Shown here piece by piece: positions 7,038 to 14,785 of a stretch of DNA of 64,000 bases. The stretch comes from Lentzea jiangxiensis (GTDB lineage Bacteria; Actinomycetota; Actinomycetes; Mycobacteriales; Pseudonocardiaceae): contig NZ_FNIX01000001.1 of NCBI RefSeq assembly GCF_900104175.1, positions 819,975 to 883,974 on the forward strand, in the 5' to 3' direction. Position 1 is the first letter of the stretch. The number at the start of each line of letters is the position of its first letter. The notes beneath the pieces were generated by a model. That model had not been told where the DNA came from. It was given only the letters and a program-made list of their open reading frames with translations, and did no database searches. The position numbers were made by a program, and so were the translations under genes.

Positions 7038-8813
7038 GTGGCGCGCGAAATCAACACCGTCGGAGTCGTCGGTTTCGGAACCATGGGCGCGGGCATCGTG
7101 GAGGTACTCGCGCGCACCGGCATCGCGGTGAAGGTCGTCGACGTCGACGCGGCGGGTGTCGAGCGCGGGCTCGGGCACCTGGAGCACTCGACGGAGCGGG
7201 CCGTCCGGCGCGAGAAGCTCACCGGCGACGAGAAGGCCGCGTTGCACGGGCGGGTCACGACGAGTCTCGACCTCGCGAGCCTCGCGGACTGCGACCTGGT
7301 GGTCGAGGCGGTGCCGGAGAACATCGAGCTCAAGGCGCGGATCTTCCAGGAACTCGACGGGATCCTGGCGCCCGAGGCGATCATCGCGTCGAACACGTCG
7401 TCGTTGTCGATCACCGAGATCGGTGTGCACACCCGGCGGCCCGGCAAGGTCGTCGGCCTGCACTTCTTCAACCCCACACAGGTGTTGAAGCTGGTCGAGG
7501 TCGTGCGCACGGTCGTCACCGAACCCGACGTGATCACGGACGTCGTGGCGTTCACCGAGCGGCTGGGCAAGTCGCCGGTCGTGATCGGGGACAGGGCCGG
7601 GTTCATCGCGAACGCCCTGCTGTTCCCGTACCTCAACCACGCGGTCAAGATGCTCGAGTCGAAGTACGCGACGCGCGAGGACCTCGACGCGGCCATGCGG
7701 TACGGCTGCGGGTATCCGATGGGTCCGTTGGCGCTGTTGGACCTCATCGGTCTCGACACCGCGTACGAAATCCTCGACACGATGTACCACCAGTCGCGCA
7801 ACCGCTTGCACTCGCCAGCGCCGCTGCTCAAGCAGATGATCACGGCCGGTCTGCTGGGCAGGAAGTCCGGGCGCGGCTTCTACACCTACGACGGGCCGGA
7901 TTCGCCGGTCGTCGTCGACGACGTGCACACGCCGTCCCAGGTGGACAGCGCTGCGCAGACCCGCGAGGTGCAGCGGGTCGGTGTGATCGGCACGGGCACG
8001 ATGGCGACGGGCATCGCGGAGGTGTTCGCCAAGCGCGGGTACGACGTCGTGCTGCGCGCCCGGAGCCTGGACAAGGCCGAGAAGGCGATCGGCGCGGTGC
8101 GCAAGTCGCTGGAGCGCGCGGTCAGCAGGGGCAAGCTGTCCGAGGAGGACCGCGACGCGACGCTCGCGCGCATCTCGCCCGCGGTGGAGTTCGTGGAGCT
8201 GGCCGACTGCGACCTGGTCGTCGAGGCCGTGGCCGAGGAGATCGGGATCAAGAAGGAGGTCTTCGCGGCGCTCGACGAGGTGTGCAAGCCCGGCGCGGTG
8301 CTCGCGACGACGACGTCCTCGCTGCCCGTCATCGAGGTCGCGGCGGCCACGTCGAGGCCCGCGGACGTCGTGGGCCTGCACTTCTTCAACCCCGCGCAGG
8401 TCATGAAACTAGTGGAGGTCGTCGAGACGATCTCCACGGCCGCCGACGTGGTCGCGACGGCTCGCAAGATCTGCCTCGACCTCGGCAAGCACCCGGTGCA
8501 CTGCGGCGACGTGGCGGGGTTCATCGTGAACGCGCTGCTCTTCCCGTACCTCAACGACGCGGTGAAGATGCTGGAGGCCCACTACGCCGAGGCCGACGAC
8601 ATCGACAACGCGATGAAGGTCGGCTGCGGCCTGCCGATGGGACCGTTCGCACTGCTGGACGTCGTGGGGCTGGACGTGTCGCTGGCGATCCAGCGCACGC
8701 TCTACAACGAGTTCCGCGAGCCCGGCTTCGCGCCGGCGCCGCTGCTGGAACACCTGGTCACGGCCGGTCGCCTCGGCCGCAAGACGGGCAAGGGGTTCCG
8801 GGACTACTCGTGA
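7038..8813 (+). CDS. tandem-duplicated 3-hydroxyacyl-CoA (3-hydroxybutyryl-CoA) dehydrogenase
   Basis: The protein has 591 residues, twice the length of the usual enzyme. The two halves (about 1-300 and 310-591) each have an NAD-binding Rossmann part and a C-terminal dimer part. Half 1 reads GFGTMGAG (12-19) and VVDVD. Half 2 reads GTGTMATG (318-325). Both halves carry HFFNP and GFI(A/V)NALLFPYLN(H/D)AVKML. Enzymes of this class interconvert 3-hydroxyacyl-CoA and 3-oxoacyl-CoA. The second half has LRARS where the first has VVDVD, so the ribose-binding Asp35 corresponds to Ala341. The start is GTG 7038, 6 nt after GGGAGG. With the thiolase and ccr it would connect acetoacetyl-CoA to crotonyl-CoA. 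Confidence 0.93.
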   Translation: MAREINTVGVVGFGTMGAGIVEVLARTGIAVKVVDVDAAGVERGLGHLEHSTERAVRREKLTGDEKAALHGRVTTSLDLASLADCDLVVEAVPENIELKARIFQELDGILAPEAIIASNTSSLSITEIGVHTRRPGKVVGLHFFNPTQVLKLVEVVRTVVTEPDVITDVVAFTERLGKSPVVIGDRAGFIANALLFPYLNHAVKMLESKYATREDLDAAMRYGCGYPMGPLALLDLIGLDTAYEILDTMYHQSRNRLHSPAPLLKQMITAGLLGRKSGRGFYTYDGPDSPVVVDDVHTPSQVDSAAQTREVQRVGVIGTGTMATGIAEVFAKRGYDVVLRARSLDKAEKAIGAVRKSLERAVSRGKLSEEDRDATLARISPAVEFVELADCDLVVEAVAEEIGIKKEVFAALDEVCKPGAVLATTTSSLPVIEVAAATSRPADVVGLHFFNPAQVMKLVEVVETISTAADVVATARKICLDLGKHPVHCGDVAGFIVNALLFPYLNDAVKMLEAHYAEADDIDNAMKVGCGLPMGPFALLDVVGLDVSLAIQRTLYNEFREPGFAPAPLLEHLVTAGRLGRKTGKGFRDYS

Positions 8814-8827
8814 TCCGCTAACAGGGG

Positions 8828-8851
8828 CACCATGTCGCGTCTGGCATGGTG
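8828..8851. repeat. inverted repeat CACCATG-N10-CATGGTG
   Basis: Perfect 7-nt arms lie between the 3-hydroxyacyl-CoA dehydrogenase stop and the next start. It could be a terminator or an operator; the sequence alone does not decide. Confidence 0.35.
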
Positions 8852-8856
8852 GGGGC

Positions 8857-9447
8857 ATGCGGCGACTGGTGCTCCTGTTGGCTGTCCTCGTGCTCGCGTC
8901 CGGCTGTGCCCGGACGTCCGTCGAGGGCAGTCCGGTCGCGCAGGCGCCGCTCGACGCCACGTCGCCGTTCGACCAGGAGAGCTCGGCCGACCCCAGCGCG
9001 TCCGCCGATCCCGAGGACCCGGAGACGGCGCCGATCGACGGTGAGGTCTCGCCGATCTGCGCGAGGCTGAAGTGGACGGACCTGCCCTACCCCGGCACGA
9101 AGGCCGAGACGCCGCCGACGCAGATCAACTACGACTCGACGTTCGACCAGTCGTGCCGGTGGACAACGAAGATCGACAACGTCGAGGTGGGCGTCTCCCT
9201 GCGGTACCGCGAGGGCAAGCAGATCACGATCGAGCGCACCACCGGCGAGTGGGACGTGAAGGACCACAAGGTCACGTACCTCGACCGCTCCGGCGAGGAG
9301 GACGTCGAACCGTCGTGCGTGCTCGTCGTTCCCTATGAGGGCGGCGGGCTCGGCATCATCGTCATCGACTCGTCCGGCAAGTTCGGCAGCGTCTGCGACC
9401 AGGGCCGCAAGATCGCCGAAGTGATGATCGACCGCGAGACGGCCTAG
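8857..9447 (+). CDS. DUF3558-like lipoprotein
   Basis: The protein has 196 residues. The signal peptide ends in LASGC, with lipidated Cys17, followed by an acidic Ser/Pro linker of about 40 residues. The single module shows ICARL, a second Cys in DQSCRWTTK, and a late pair SCVLVV / SVCDQG. This resembles one DUF3558 module and is related in design to the lipoprotein at 445-1458. It is probably anchored on the cell surface; its function is unknown. Its stop overlaps the end of the convergent zinc-ribbon gene by 4 bp. Confidence 0.75.
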   Translation: MRRLVLLLAVLVLASGCARTSVEGSPVAQAPLDATSPFDQESSADPSASADPEDPETAPIDGEVSPICARLKWTDLPYPGTKAETPPTQINYDSTFDQSCRWTTKIDNVEVGVSLRYREGKQITIERTTGEWDVKDHKVTYLDRSGEEDVEPSCVLVVPYEGGGLGIIVIDSSGKFGSVCDQGRKIAEVMIDRETA

Positions 9448-9647
9448 CCGCAGCAGCCGCCACCGCAGCACCCGCCGCCACCGCCCGCGGGGGCTTGCAG
9501 GGTGCCGCCGATGCCCGCCATCGACAGCAGCTTCACGGTGTCGGCGTGCCCGTCGGGGCAGCTCGCCGGCGAGGACGACTCGCTCATCGGGCGCTGCAGC
9601 TCGAAGGTGTCGTCGCAGGTTCGGCAACGGAACTCGTAGGTCGGCAC
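9444..9647 (-). CDS. FmdB-type zinc ribbon protein
   Basis: The protein has 67 residues. MPTYEFRCRTCDDTFELQRPMSES is the typical opening of the FmdB_Zn_ribbon family. A CxxC (residues 8-11) and CPDGH (about 30-34) provide the metal site. The tail is a run of glycines and cysteines, GGGGGCCGGGCCG, which could bind additional metal or be disordered. Some members are called regulatory proteins, but a biochemical role is not established. The gene is convergent with the lipoprotein gene, overlapping it by 4 bp, and divergent from the next small gene. Confidence 0.88.
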   Translation of the reverse strand: MPTYEFRCRTCDDTFELQRPMSESSSPASCPDGHADTVKLLSMAGIGGTLQAPAGGGGGCCGGGCCG

Positions 9648-9667
9648 GCCCCGATTCTACGAGCGGT

Positions 9668-9673
9668 TACCGT
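9668..9673 (+). promoter_or_regulatory. -10 box TACCGT (leaderless transcript)
   Basis: TACCGT lies 6 nt before GTG 9680, the distance expected when transcription begins at the start codon itself. Confidence 0.45.
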
Positions 9674-9679
9674 GTGGCC

Positions 9680-9973
9680 GTGCCACGTCGCAACAGCCCC
9701 AAACCGGGAAACCACCGACCACTCGGCGGTGGCGTCGGCTGGGCGCGTGCCGAGTCGGGTCCGGACGGCGACTGGCTGGTCCGCGCCATCTCGGGCTCGC
9801 AGGCGCAGAAGACCTACCGCTGTCCCGGCTGCGACCACGAGATCCGCCCCGGGGTGCCGCACGTCGTGGCGTGGCGCGCCGAGGACGCGGGCTCGGTGGA
9901 GGAGCGCCGGCACTGGCACCAGGGCTGCTGGGACTCGCGCGGCCGGCGTGGGCCGACCGCGCGCCGCTGGTGA
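9680..9973 (+). CDS. small Cys/His protein, uncharacterised
   Basis: The protein has 97 residues, taking GTG 9680 as start because it sits 6 nt after a -10 box. GTG 9674 in the same frame is the alternative. It has a basic N-terminus (PRRNSPKPGNHRP), a CPGCDHEIRPGVPHVVAW segment, and a late HWHQGCW. Together these could form a single zinc site (C, C, H, C). Similar short proteins are common in actinobacteria and are sometimes labelled ATP/GTP-binding without proof. The third-position G/C bias is strong, so the gene is real. Function unknown. Confidence 0.75.
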   Translation: MPRRNSPKPGNHRPLGGGVGWARAESGPDGDWLVRAISGSQAQKTYRCPGCDHEIRPGVPHVVAWRAEDAGSVEERRHWHQGCWDSRGRRGPTARRW

Positions 9974-9974
9974 C

Positions 9975-10667
9975 CTAGAGACCGACCTGCTTGCGCCACC
10001 GCTCCAGCCGGGTGCGGAACTCCTCCGGCTGCTCGACGGGCGGCAGGTGCCCCGCGTTCTCGATGCGTTCGCTGGTGGAGTGCTTGAGGTTGATCGCGAG
10101 CTTCGCGGCCACGTCGGGCGGTGTGAGCTTGTCGTGCTCGCCCACGAGCACGAGCGACGGGACGTCCAGCGACTCCAGCACGTCCGTCGAGTCGGGGCGC
10201 TTGGCCATGGCGCGCTGCCACCACGCCACGTCTTCGGCCCGCTGCTCCAGGATCATGGTGCGGGTCCGCGCCCGCGCGGTGTCCGAGGCGCCGGGGCCCA
10301 GCAGGTTCGGCAGCACCGCGTCGGCGAGCCACTCGCCGACGCCCTCGCGTTCGACCCGGTCCGCCATCGCGTGCCGGTTCGCGACGGCCTCGGGTGCGTC
10401 CGCGGTGTGCTTGGTGTCGACGAAAATGAGGCCCTTGACGCGTTCCGGTGCGCGCCTGACCAGCGCCATCGCCACGTAGCCGCCCATCGAGCACCCGCCG
10501 AGCACGACGCGGTCGAGGTTGCGCTCGTCGAGCACGCCCAGGACCTGGACGGCGACCGAGTCGAGGTCCGGCTCGCCCTGCCCGCGCAGGGACGGCGTGA
10601 GCGCGCCCGGCACGTCCCACATCCGCGCGTCGAGCGGAAAGGCGTGCAGCAGCACCAGATCGTCCAT
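9975..10667 (-). CDS. alpha/beta hydrolase
   Basis: The protein has 230 residues. LLHAFPLDARMWD gives the oxyanion-side loop. GGCSMGGYVAM is the nucleophile elbow, with the catalytic Ser in G-C-S-M-G. VLVGEHDKLTPP holds the acid and NAGHLPPVEQPEEF the histidine, so the triad is complete. It resembles small enol-lactonase or esterase-type hydrolases; the substrate is unknown. The start is ATG 10667, which overlaps the stop of the upstream acetyltransferase gene by 1 nt (TGATG), so the two are translated together. Confidence 0.88.
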   Translation of the reverse strand: MDDLVLLHAFPLDARMWDVPGALTPSLRGQGEPDLDSVAVQVLGVLDERNLDRVVLGGCSMGGYVAMALVRRAPERVKGLIFVDTKHTADAPEAVANRHAMADRVEREGVGEWLADAVLPNLLGPGASDTARARTRTMILEQRAEDVAWWQRAMAKRPDSTDVLESLDVPSLVLVGEHDKLTPPDVAAKLAINLKHSTSERIENAGHLPPVEQPEEFRTRLERWRKQVGL

Positions 10668-11212
10668 CAGCTCTCCCACTCCGGCGCCAGCACCGACCAC
10701 ACCTCGAGGTCCTGCCGGACCCCGCGGTGCAGGAAGTACGAGCGCAGCACCCCGTCCCTGGTCATCCCGAGCCGCCGCGCGACAGCGATGCTGGGCGCGT
10801 TCGCCGACGACACGAGCCACTCAACCCGATGCACGCCGCGCTCGCGAATCGCCCAGTCGATCAGCACCTTCGACGCCTGCGTGACCAGCCCCCGGCCGGT
10901 CGCGGCCGGCTCCAGCCAGCACCCGACCTCCGCACGTCCCTGCGGGATGTCCATGACGCGGAACAACACGCCGCCGACGAGCTCGTCCTCGAGCCAGATC
11001 CCGAAGATCCGCCCGGTGTCGGACGCCGCCTTGTCCGCGTAGCCCTGCAGGAGCCGGCGCGCGCTCTCCAGGTCCCCGGCCGCGTCAGCGAACCCGATGT
11101 GCTGCCCGATGAACTCGCGTCCGCGCTCCATGTGCGCGAAGAACTCCTCGGCCTGCCAGGGCTCCAGCGGCCTCAGCTCGGCACCGGCTGTGCCCAGCGC
11201 TTTCACGAACAT
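10667..11212 (-). CDS. GNAT N-acetyltransferase (RimJ/RimL-like)
   Basis: The protein has 181 residues. The start is ATG 11212, preceded by GGGGGAACAGG. The fold pattern of a GNAT enzyme is clear: GIWLEDELVGGVLFRVMD for the central strands, then GCWLEPAATGRGLVTQASKVLIDWA for the acetyl-CoA loop, then VSSANAPSIAVARRLGMTRDGVLR. This order matches the ribosomal-protein N-acetyltransferase subgroup (RimJ/RimL/YdaF-like), but actual substrates range widely. It is coupled to the downstream hydrolase by a stop/start overlap. Confidence 0.87.
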   Translation of the reverse strand: MFVKALGTAGAELRPLEPWQAEEFFAHMERGREFIGQHIGFADAAGDLESARRLLQGYADKAASDTGRIFGIWLEDELVGGVLFRVMDIPQGRAEVGCWLEPAATGRGLVTQASKVLIDWAIRERGVHRVEWLVSSANAPSIAVARRLGMTRDGVLRSYFLHRGVRQDLEVWSVLAPEWES

Positions 11213-11288
11213 CCTGTTCCCCCAAGATGGTGTGTGTCCACGCGAATCGTATTGGTGCGAAGCGTGCACACCGGCGGCGTGCGCAAAA

Positions 11289-11313
11289 CAGGGGCCCCTG
11301 AGCGGAACCCCTG
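11289..11313 (-). terminator. hairpin downstream of the DivIVA-like gene
   Basis: CAGGGG and CCCCTG form a 6-bp stem downstream of the minus-strand coiled-coil gene. No U-run follows. Confidence 0.35.
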
Positions 11314-11351
11314 CTTGAGCTCGGCTTTGCGCCGTCAGAACGCCGCGGCGG

Positions 11352-12716
11352 TCAGGACTTCTTGGCCGTCTGCGGGCGGGCGAGCTTGGCCGTGGGGCCG
11401 TCGACCTGGGACTTGGCGGGCGTGGGCTGAGCGGACTGCGGCGCCGAGACGGGTTTGGTCGTCGCGGGAGGTGCGGCCTGCGCCTTCGCCGGAGCGGCCT
11501 GGGCGGGCTTGCCCGAAGCAGCGGCCTGCTGGACGGGAGCCTGCGGAGCCGCGGGCTGTGCCGGAGCGGCCTTCTGCGCTTGGACCTGCGGTGCGGCCTT
11601 GGCCGGCGCAGCAGCCGGAGCCTGAGCAGCCGGAGCCTGAGCAGCCTGAGCCGGGGCAGGTGCGCCGCCCTGAGCCGGTGCGCCGCCCTGAGCGGGAGCC
11701 GGAGGCGTGGGCGCCTTCTCCTCCTCCACGGGGTCGAGCAGCGGCACGACGTCCTGCAGCGCCGTCCGCACGTTGTGGAGCTGGTGCGAGAGGCGGTTGC
11801 GGAGGTTGCGGAGCTGTTCGACGCGCTGGGTGGCGGCCGTGGTGCGGCGGTTGGCTTCCTCGGTGGCCTCGCGGACGCGGCGGTTCGCCTCGTCGGTGGC
11901 CTCCTGGATGCGGGCGGTGGCCTCGGCGATGGCGTCGTGGCGGCGGCGGCCGGCCTCTTCGGTGGCCTCGCGGACGCGGCGCTCGGCCTCGGCCTTCGAG
12001 GCGGTCTGCTCGGCGGCGACGGCGGCGCGGATCCGGGCGGCCTCCTCGGCCGCCTCGCGCAGGCGGCGGTCCGCCTCGGCCTTGGAGGTGGCCTCCTGGT
12101 TGGCCAGGGTGGCCATCGCCTCGGAGCGGCGGGCGGCCATCGCGATCTCGAAGTCCTCCTCGACGGTCACGCGGCGCTGCTCGGACTCGTCGGCGATCTT
12201 GCGGGCGGCGGCTTCCGCCTCGGAGACGATCTTCTCCGCCTCGTTGCGCGCGGTGTCGAGGACGCCCTTGTGCTCGGCCTCCATCGCGGCACGGCGCTCG
12301 TCGAGCTCGGTGATCAGCTTCTCGTAGCGCTGGCGCAGCACACCCGCGTCGGCTTCCGCCTTGGCGCGGATGTGCCCGCCCTCCGCCTCGGCACGGGCCT
12401 TGATCTCGTTGGCCTCGTCCTGGGCCAGCCGCAGCATGCGCTGGAGGCGCTCGGAGAGCCCCTCCAGCGTCGTCGGCGGCAGTGACAGGCGCTCCACCTG
12501 GTTGCGCATCTCGGTGATCTCCGAGCGTGCGGCTTCCAGCTGGCGCGCCAGGTCGGACGTCTGGGACACGGCTGCATCGCGGTCCGCGGCCAGCAGCCGC
12601 AGGTCCGAGTCGAGGCGTTCGAGGTGATCCTCGACCTGGGCGCGGTCGTAACCGCGCTTGACGATGTCGAAGCCGGATCCCAGTGGGACGAGGTCACGGT
12701 CGTCGGCGAGGCCCAT
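11352..12716 (-). CDS. DivIVA-like coiled-coil protein
   Basis: The protein has 454 residues. GFDIVKRGYDRAQVEDHLERLDSDLR (about 15-40) is the DivIVA-type N-terminal membrane-curvature motif. It is followed by almost 300 residues of heptad-rich coiled coil containing repeats such as AEADRRLREAAEEA, AEAERRVREATEEA and EANRRVREATEEAN. The last 120 residues are a disordered Ala/Pro/Gln tail. In actinobacteria such proteins organise polar growth and septation at the cell pole; the size resembles Scy/FilP-type proteins more than the short Wag31. ATG 12716 is chosen because the conserved motif then starts at residue 15. GTG 12743 and GTG 12725 are alternatives. It stands alone. Confidence 0.85.
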   Translation of the reverse strand: MGLADDRDLVPLGSGFDIVKRGYDRAQVEDHLERLDSDLRLLAADRDAAVSQTSDLARQLEAARSEITEMRNQVERLSLPPTTLEGLSERLQRMLRLAQDEANEIKARAEAEGGHIRAKAEADAGVLRQRYEKLITELDERRAAMEAEHKGVLDTARNEAEKIVSEAEAAARKIADESEQRRVTVEEDFEIAMAARRSEAMATLANQEATSKAEADRRLREAAEEAARIRAAVAAEQTASKAEAERRVREATEEAGRRRHDAIAEATARIQEATDEANRRVREATEEANRRTTAATQRVEQLRNLRNRLSHQLHNVRTALQDVVPLLDPVEEEKAPTPPAPAQGGAPAQGGAPAPAQAAQAPAAQAPAAAPAKAAPQVQAQKAAPAQPAAPQAPVQQAAASGKPAQAAPAKAQAAPPATTKPVSAPQSAQPTPAKSQVDGPTAKLARPQTAKKS

Positions 12717-12752
12717 GCCCCTCACGCTACCCGTTCGGGTCACCCCCGAAGG

Positions 12753-14066
12753 TCACACACCCCGGAATCGATTGATAGCTGTGAGGTGCTTCGCGCGCAG
12801 TTCGTGATCAAGCACACCCAAACCCTCTTCCGGCGCAAGGCACAGCACGCCGACCTTGCCCTGGTGCGCGTTGCGGTGGACGTCGTGCGCGGCCTGGCCC
12901 GTTTCGTCCATTGAGTACACCTTGGACACCGTCGGGTGGATCTTTCCCTTGGCGATCAAGCGGTTCGCCTCCCACGCCTCGCGGTAGTTCGCGAAGTGGG
13001 ACGACAGGATGTGCTTGAGGTTCATCCACAGGTAGCGGTTGTCGTACTGGTGCATGTACCCGGAGGTCGACGCGCACGTCACGATCTTGCCGCCCTTGCG
13101 CGCGACGAACACCGACGCGCCGAACGTCTCACGGCCGGGGTGCTCGAACACGATGTCCGGGTCCTCGCCGCCGGTCAGCTCGCGGATCTTCGCGCCGAAG
13201 CGCTTCCACTCGCGCGGGTCCTGCTCGTGCTCGTTCTTCCAGAACCGGTAGCCCTCGGCGGAGCGGTCGATGATCAGTTCGGCGCCCATCGAACGGACGA
13301 TCTCCGCCTTCTCCGGGGAGGAGACGACGCAGATCGGCGTCGCGCCGCCGTTCAGCGCGAACTGCGTGGCGTACGAGCCGAGCCCGCCGGACGCGCCCCA
13401 GATCAGGACGGTGTCGCCCTGCTTCATGTTCGCGCCGTTGGTCGACACCAGCTGCCGGTACGCGGTGGAGTTCACCAGGCCCGGCGACGCCGCCTCCTCC
13501 CACGTGAGGTGCTTCGGCATCGGCATCAGCTGGTTCGACTTCACCAGCGCGAGGTCGGCGAGGCCGCCGAAGTTCGTCTCGAAGCCCCAGATCCGCTGCT
13601 GGGGGTCGAGCATCGTGTCGTTGTGGCCGTCCGGCGCCTCCAGCGGCACGTCGAGGCAGTGCGCCACGACGCGGTCGCCCGGCTTCCACGCCGTGACACC
13701 GGGCCCGACGCGCACGACGACGCCGGCCAGGTCCGATCCCACGACGTGGTACGGCAGGTCGTGGCGGCCGCCCAGCTTCCTCAGGAAGCCGAACGTGGAC
13801 ACCGGCTCGAAGATCGAGGTCCACACGGTGTTGTAGTTGATCGCGGAGGCCATGACGGCCACCAGCGCCTCGCCGGGACCGAGCTCCGGCGTGGCGACCT
13901 CGTCCACGTGCAGCGACTTGCGCGGGTCCTTGTCCCGCGTCTCGAGGCCGGCGAACATGTCGGCCTCGTCCGCGTGCACCGTCACGCCCCGATAACTCTC
14001 CGGAACGTCCAAGGAACCGATCGCGTCCAGCTCGTCGGCCAGGATCGCGTCAAGGATCTTCTGCAC
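12753..14066 (-). CDS. ccr: crotonyl-CoA carboxylase/reductase
   Basis: The protein has 437 residues of the medium-chain dehydrogenase/reductase fold. It reductively carboxylates crotonyl-CoA with NADPH to (2S)-ethylmalonyl-CoA, the key step of the ethylmalonyl-CoA pathway and a source of polyketide extender units. Diagnostic segments are MQKILDAILA at the start, INYNTVW, WGFETNFGG (Phe162-Glu163, CO2-pocket residues in the family), WGASGGLGSYA for NADPH, and HPGRETFGASVFV. The start is GTG 14066, with GGAAGGAA upstream. Its promoter region carries the best copy of the shared palindrome. The epimerase and thiolase genes are adjacent. Confidence 0.95.
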   Translation of the reverse strand: MQKILDAILADELDAIGSLDVPESYRGVTVHADEADMFAGLETRDKDPRKSLHVDEVATPELGPGEALVAVMASAINYNTVWTSIFEPVSTFGFLRKLGGRHDLPYHVVGSDLAGVVVRVGPGVTAWKPGDRVVAHCLDVPLEAPDGHNDTMLDPQQRIWGFETNFGGLADLALVKSNQLMPMPKHLTWEEAASPGLVNSTAYRQLVSTNGANMKQGDTVLIWGASGGLGSYATQFALNGGATPICVVSSPEKAEIVRSMGAELIIDRSAEGYRFWKNEHEQDPREWKRFGAKIRELTGGEDPDIVFEHPGRETFGASVFVARKGGKIVTCASTSGYMHQYDNRYLWMNLKHILSSHFANYREAWEANRLIAKGKIHPTVSKVYSMDETGQAAHDVHRNAHQGKVGVLCLAPEEGLGVLDHELRAKHLTAINRFRGV

Positions 14067-14110
14067 GGCGGCATTCCTTCCCGAGTGAGGGATAGTCGCA
14101 GGTTGCCGGA

Positions 14111-14128
14111 GGTTACTCATGGGTAACC
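14111..14128. promoter_or_regulatory. palindromic operator candidate, site C (GGTTACTCATGGGTAACC)
   Basis: Perfect 6-nt arms GGTTAC/GTAACC surround TCATGG. Seen in the common register it reads TTACT-CATG-GGTAA. Its centre lies about 53 nt upstream of the ccr start. Confidence 0.65.
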
Positions 14129-14134
14129 GATTCA

Positions 14135-14156
14135 GAATCCCGCTTGTGAGGGATTC
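14135..14156 (-). terminator. hairpin between the epimerase gene and ccr
   Basis: GAATCCC and GGGATTC form a perfect 7-bp stem around an 8-nt loop, after the end of the epimerase gene and just upstream of operator site C. It could terminate the epimerase transcript before the ccr promoter. Confidence 0.4.
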
Positions 14157-14213
14157 CACTCGGAACAACCCGGACGGCGGACGGCGCGGGGGATTCGGCC
14201 GGAAACCGCGGTG

Positions 14214-14660
14214 TCAGTGCCCCGTCGCGGCGGGTTCGACCAGCTCGATGAGCACGCCGCCCGCGTCCTTCGGGTGCACGAAGTTGACCCGGCTGTTCGA
14301 CGTGCCGCGCTTGGCCGCGTCGTAGAGCAGGCGCAGCCCCTTGGCCCGCAGCGCGTCGGCCGCGACGTCCACATCGGACACCCGGTAGGCCAGCTGCTGC
14401 AGGCCGGGGCCCGAACGGCCGATGAACTTCGCGATCGTGGAGTCCTCGTTCAGCGGCGCCAGCAGCTGGATCGCGGTGCCGCCGTGGTCGCCGGGCGCGT
14501 GCAGCATCGCCTCGCGCACGCCCTGCTCCTCGTTGACCTCCTCGTGGGCCACCTCGAGGCCGAAGTTGTCGCGGTAGAACGCGATGGCTACGTCGAGATC
14601 GGGCACGGCGATGCCCACGTGGTCGATCGCGGTCACGAATCGAGCGAGTTCTGCGTTCAT
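14214..14660 (-). CDS. methylmalonyl-CoA (ethylmalonyl-CoA) epimerase
   Basis: The protein has 148 residues of the glyoxalase/VOC fold. AIDHVGIAVPDLDVAIAFY opens the first beta-alpha module with the metal-binding His. NEEQGVREAMLHA and GGTAIQLLAPLNEDSTIAKF follow. The second module ends in FVHPKDAGGVLIELVEP, supplying the last Glu ligand. The segment GPGLQQLAYRV has Gln where some characterised epimerases have a metal-binding His (GxGxHH). The Gln form is, as far as I recall, also found in mycobacterial-type members. The enzyme interconverts 2R and 2S methylmalonyl-CoA and often ethylmalonyl-CoA. Start ATG 14660; no strong ribosome site. Divergent from the thiolase gene. Confidence 0.9.
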   Translation of the reverse strand: MNAELARFVTAIDHVGIAVPDLDVAIAFYRDNFGLEVAHEEVNEEQGVREAMLHAPGDHGGTAIQLLAPLNEDSTIAKFIGRSGPGLQQLAYRVSDVDVAADALRAKGLRLLYDAAKRGTSNSRVNFVHPKDAGGVLIELVEPAATGH

Positions 14661-14718
14661 GGTTGGCGAGGGTATCCACGTGATCGGTGCAGGTGCTCCT
14701 GTGCGGGGTCTCACACGA

Positions 14719-14732
14719 TTACCGCCGGGTAG
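14719..14732. promoter_or_regulatory. palindromic operator candidate, site D (TTACC-GCCG-GGTAG)
   Basis: TACC and GGTA are perfect inverted arms around GCCG. The site is centred about 60 nt before the thiolase start and 65 nt before the divergent epimerase start, so it could act on both. Confidence 0.5.
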
Positions 14733-14785
14733 CCGCCGGTATGGTGCCTAGTTAACGACCGTTCGCTCTTCCAATGGAGGCAGTT

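Noticed and set aside
8828-8851. CACCATG-N10-CATGGTG as another copy of the acyl-CoA operator
   Set aside because: The arms do not match TTACY/RGTAV and the following gene is a lipoprotein.
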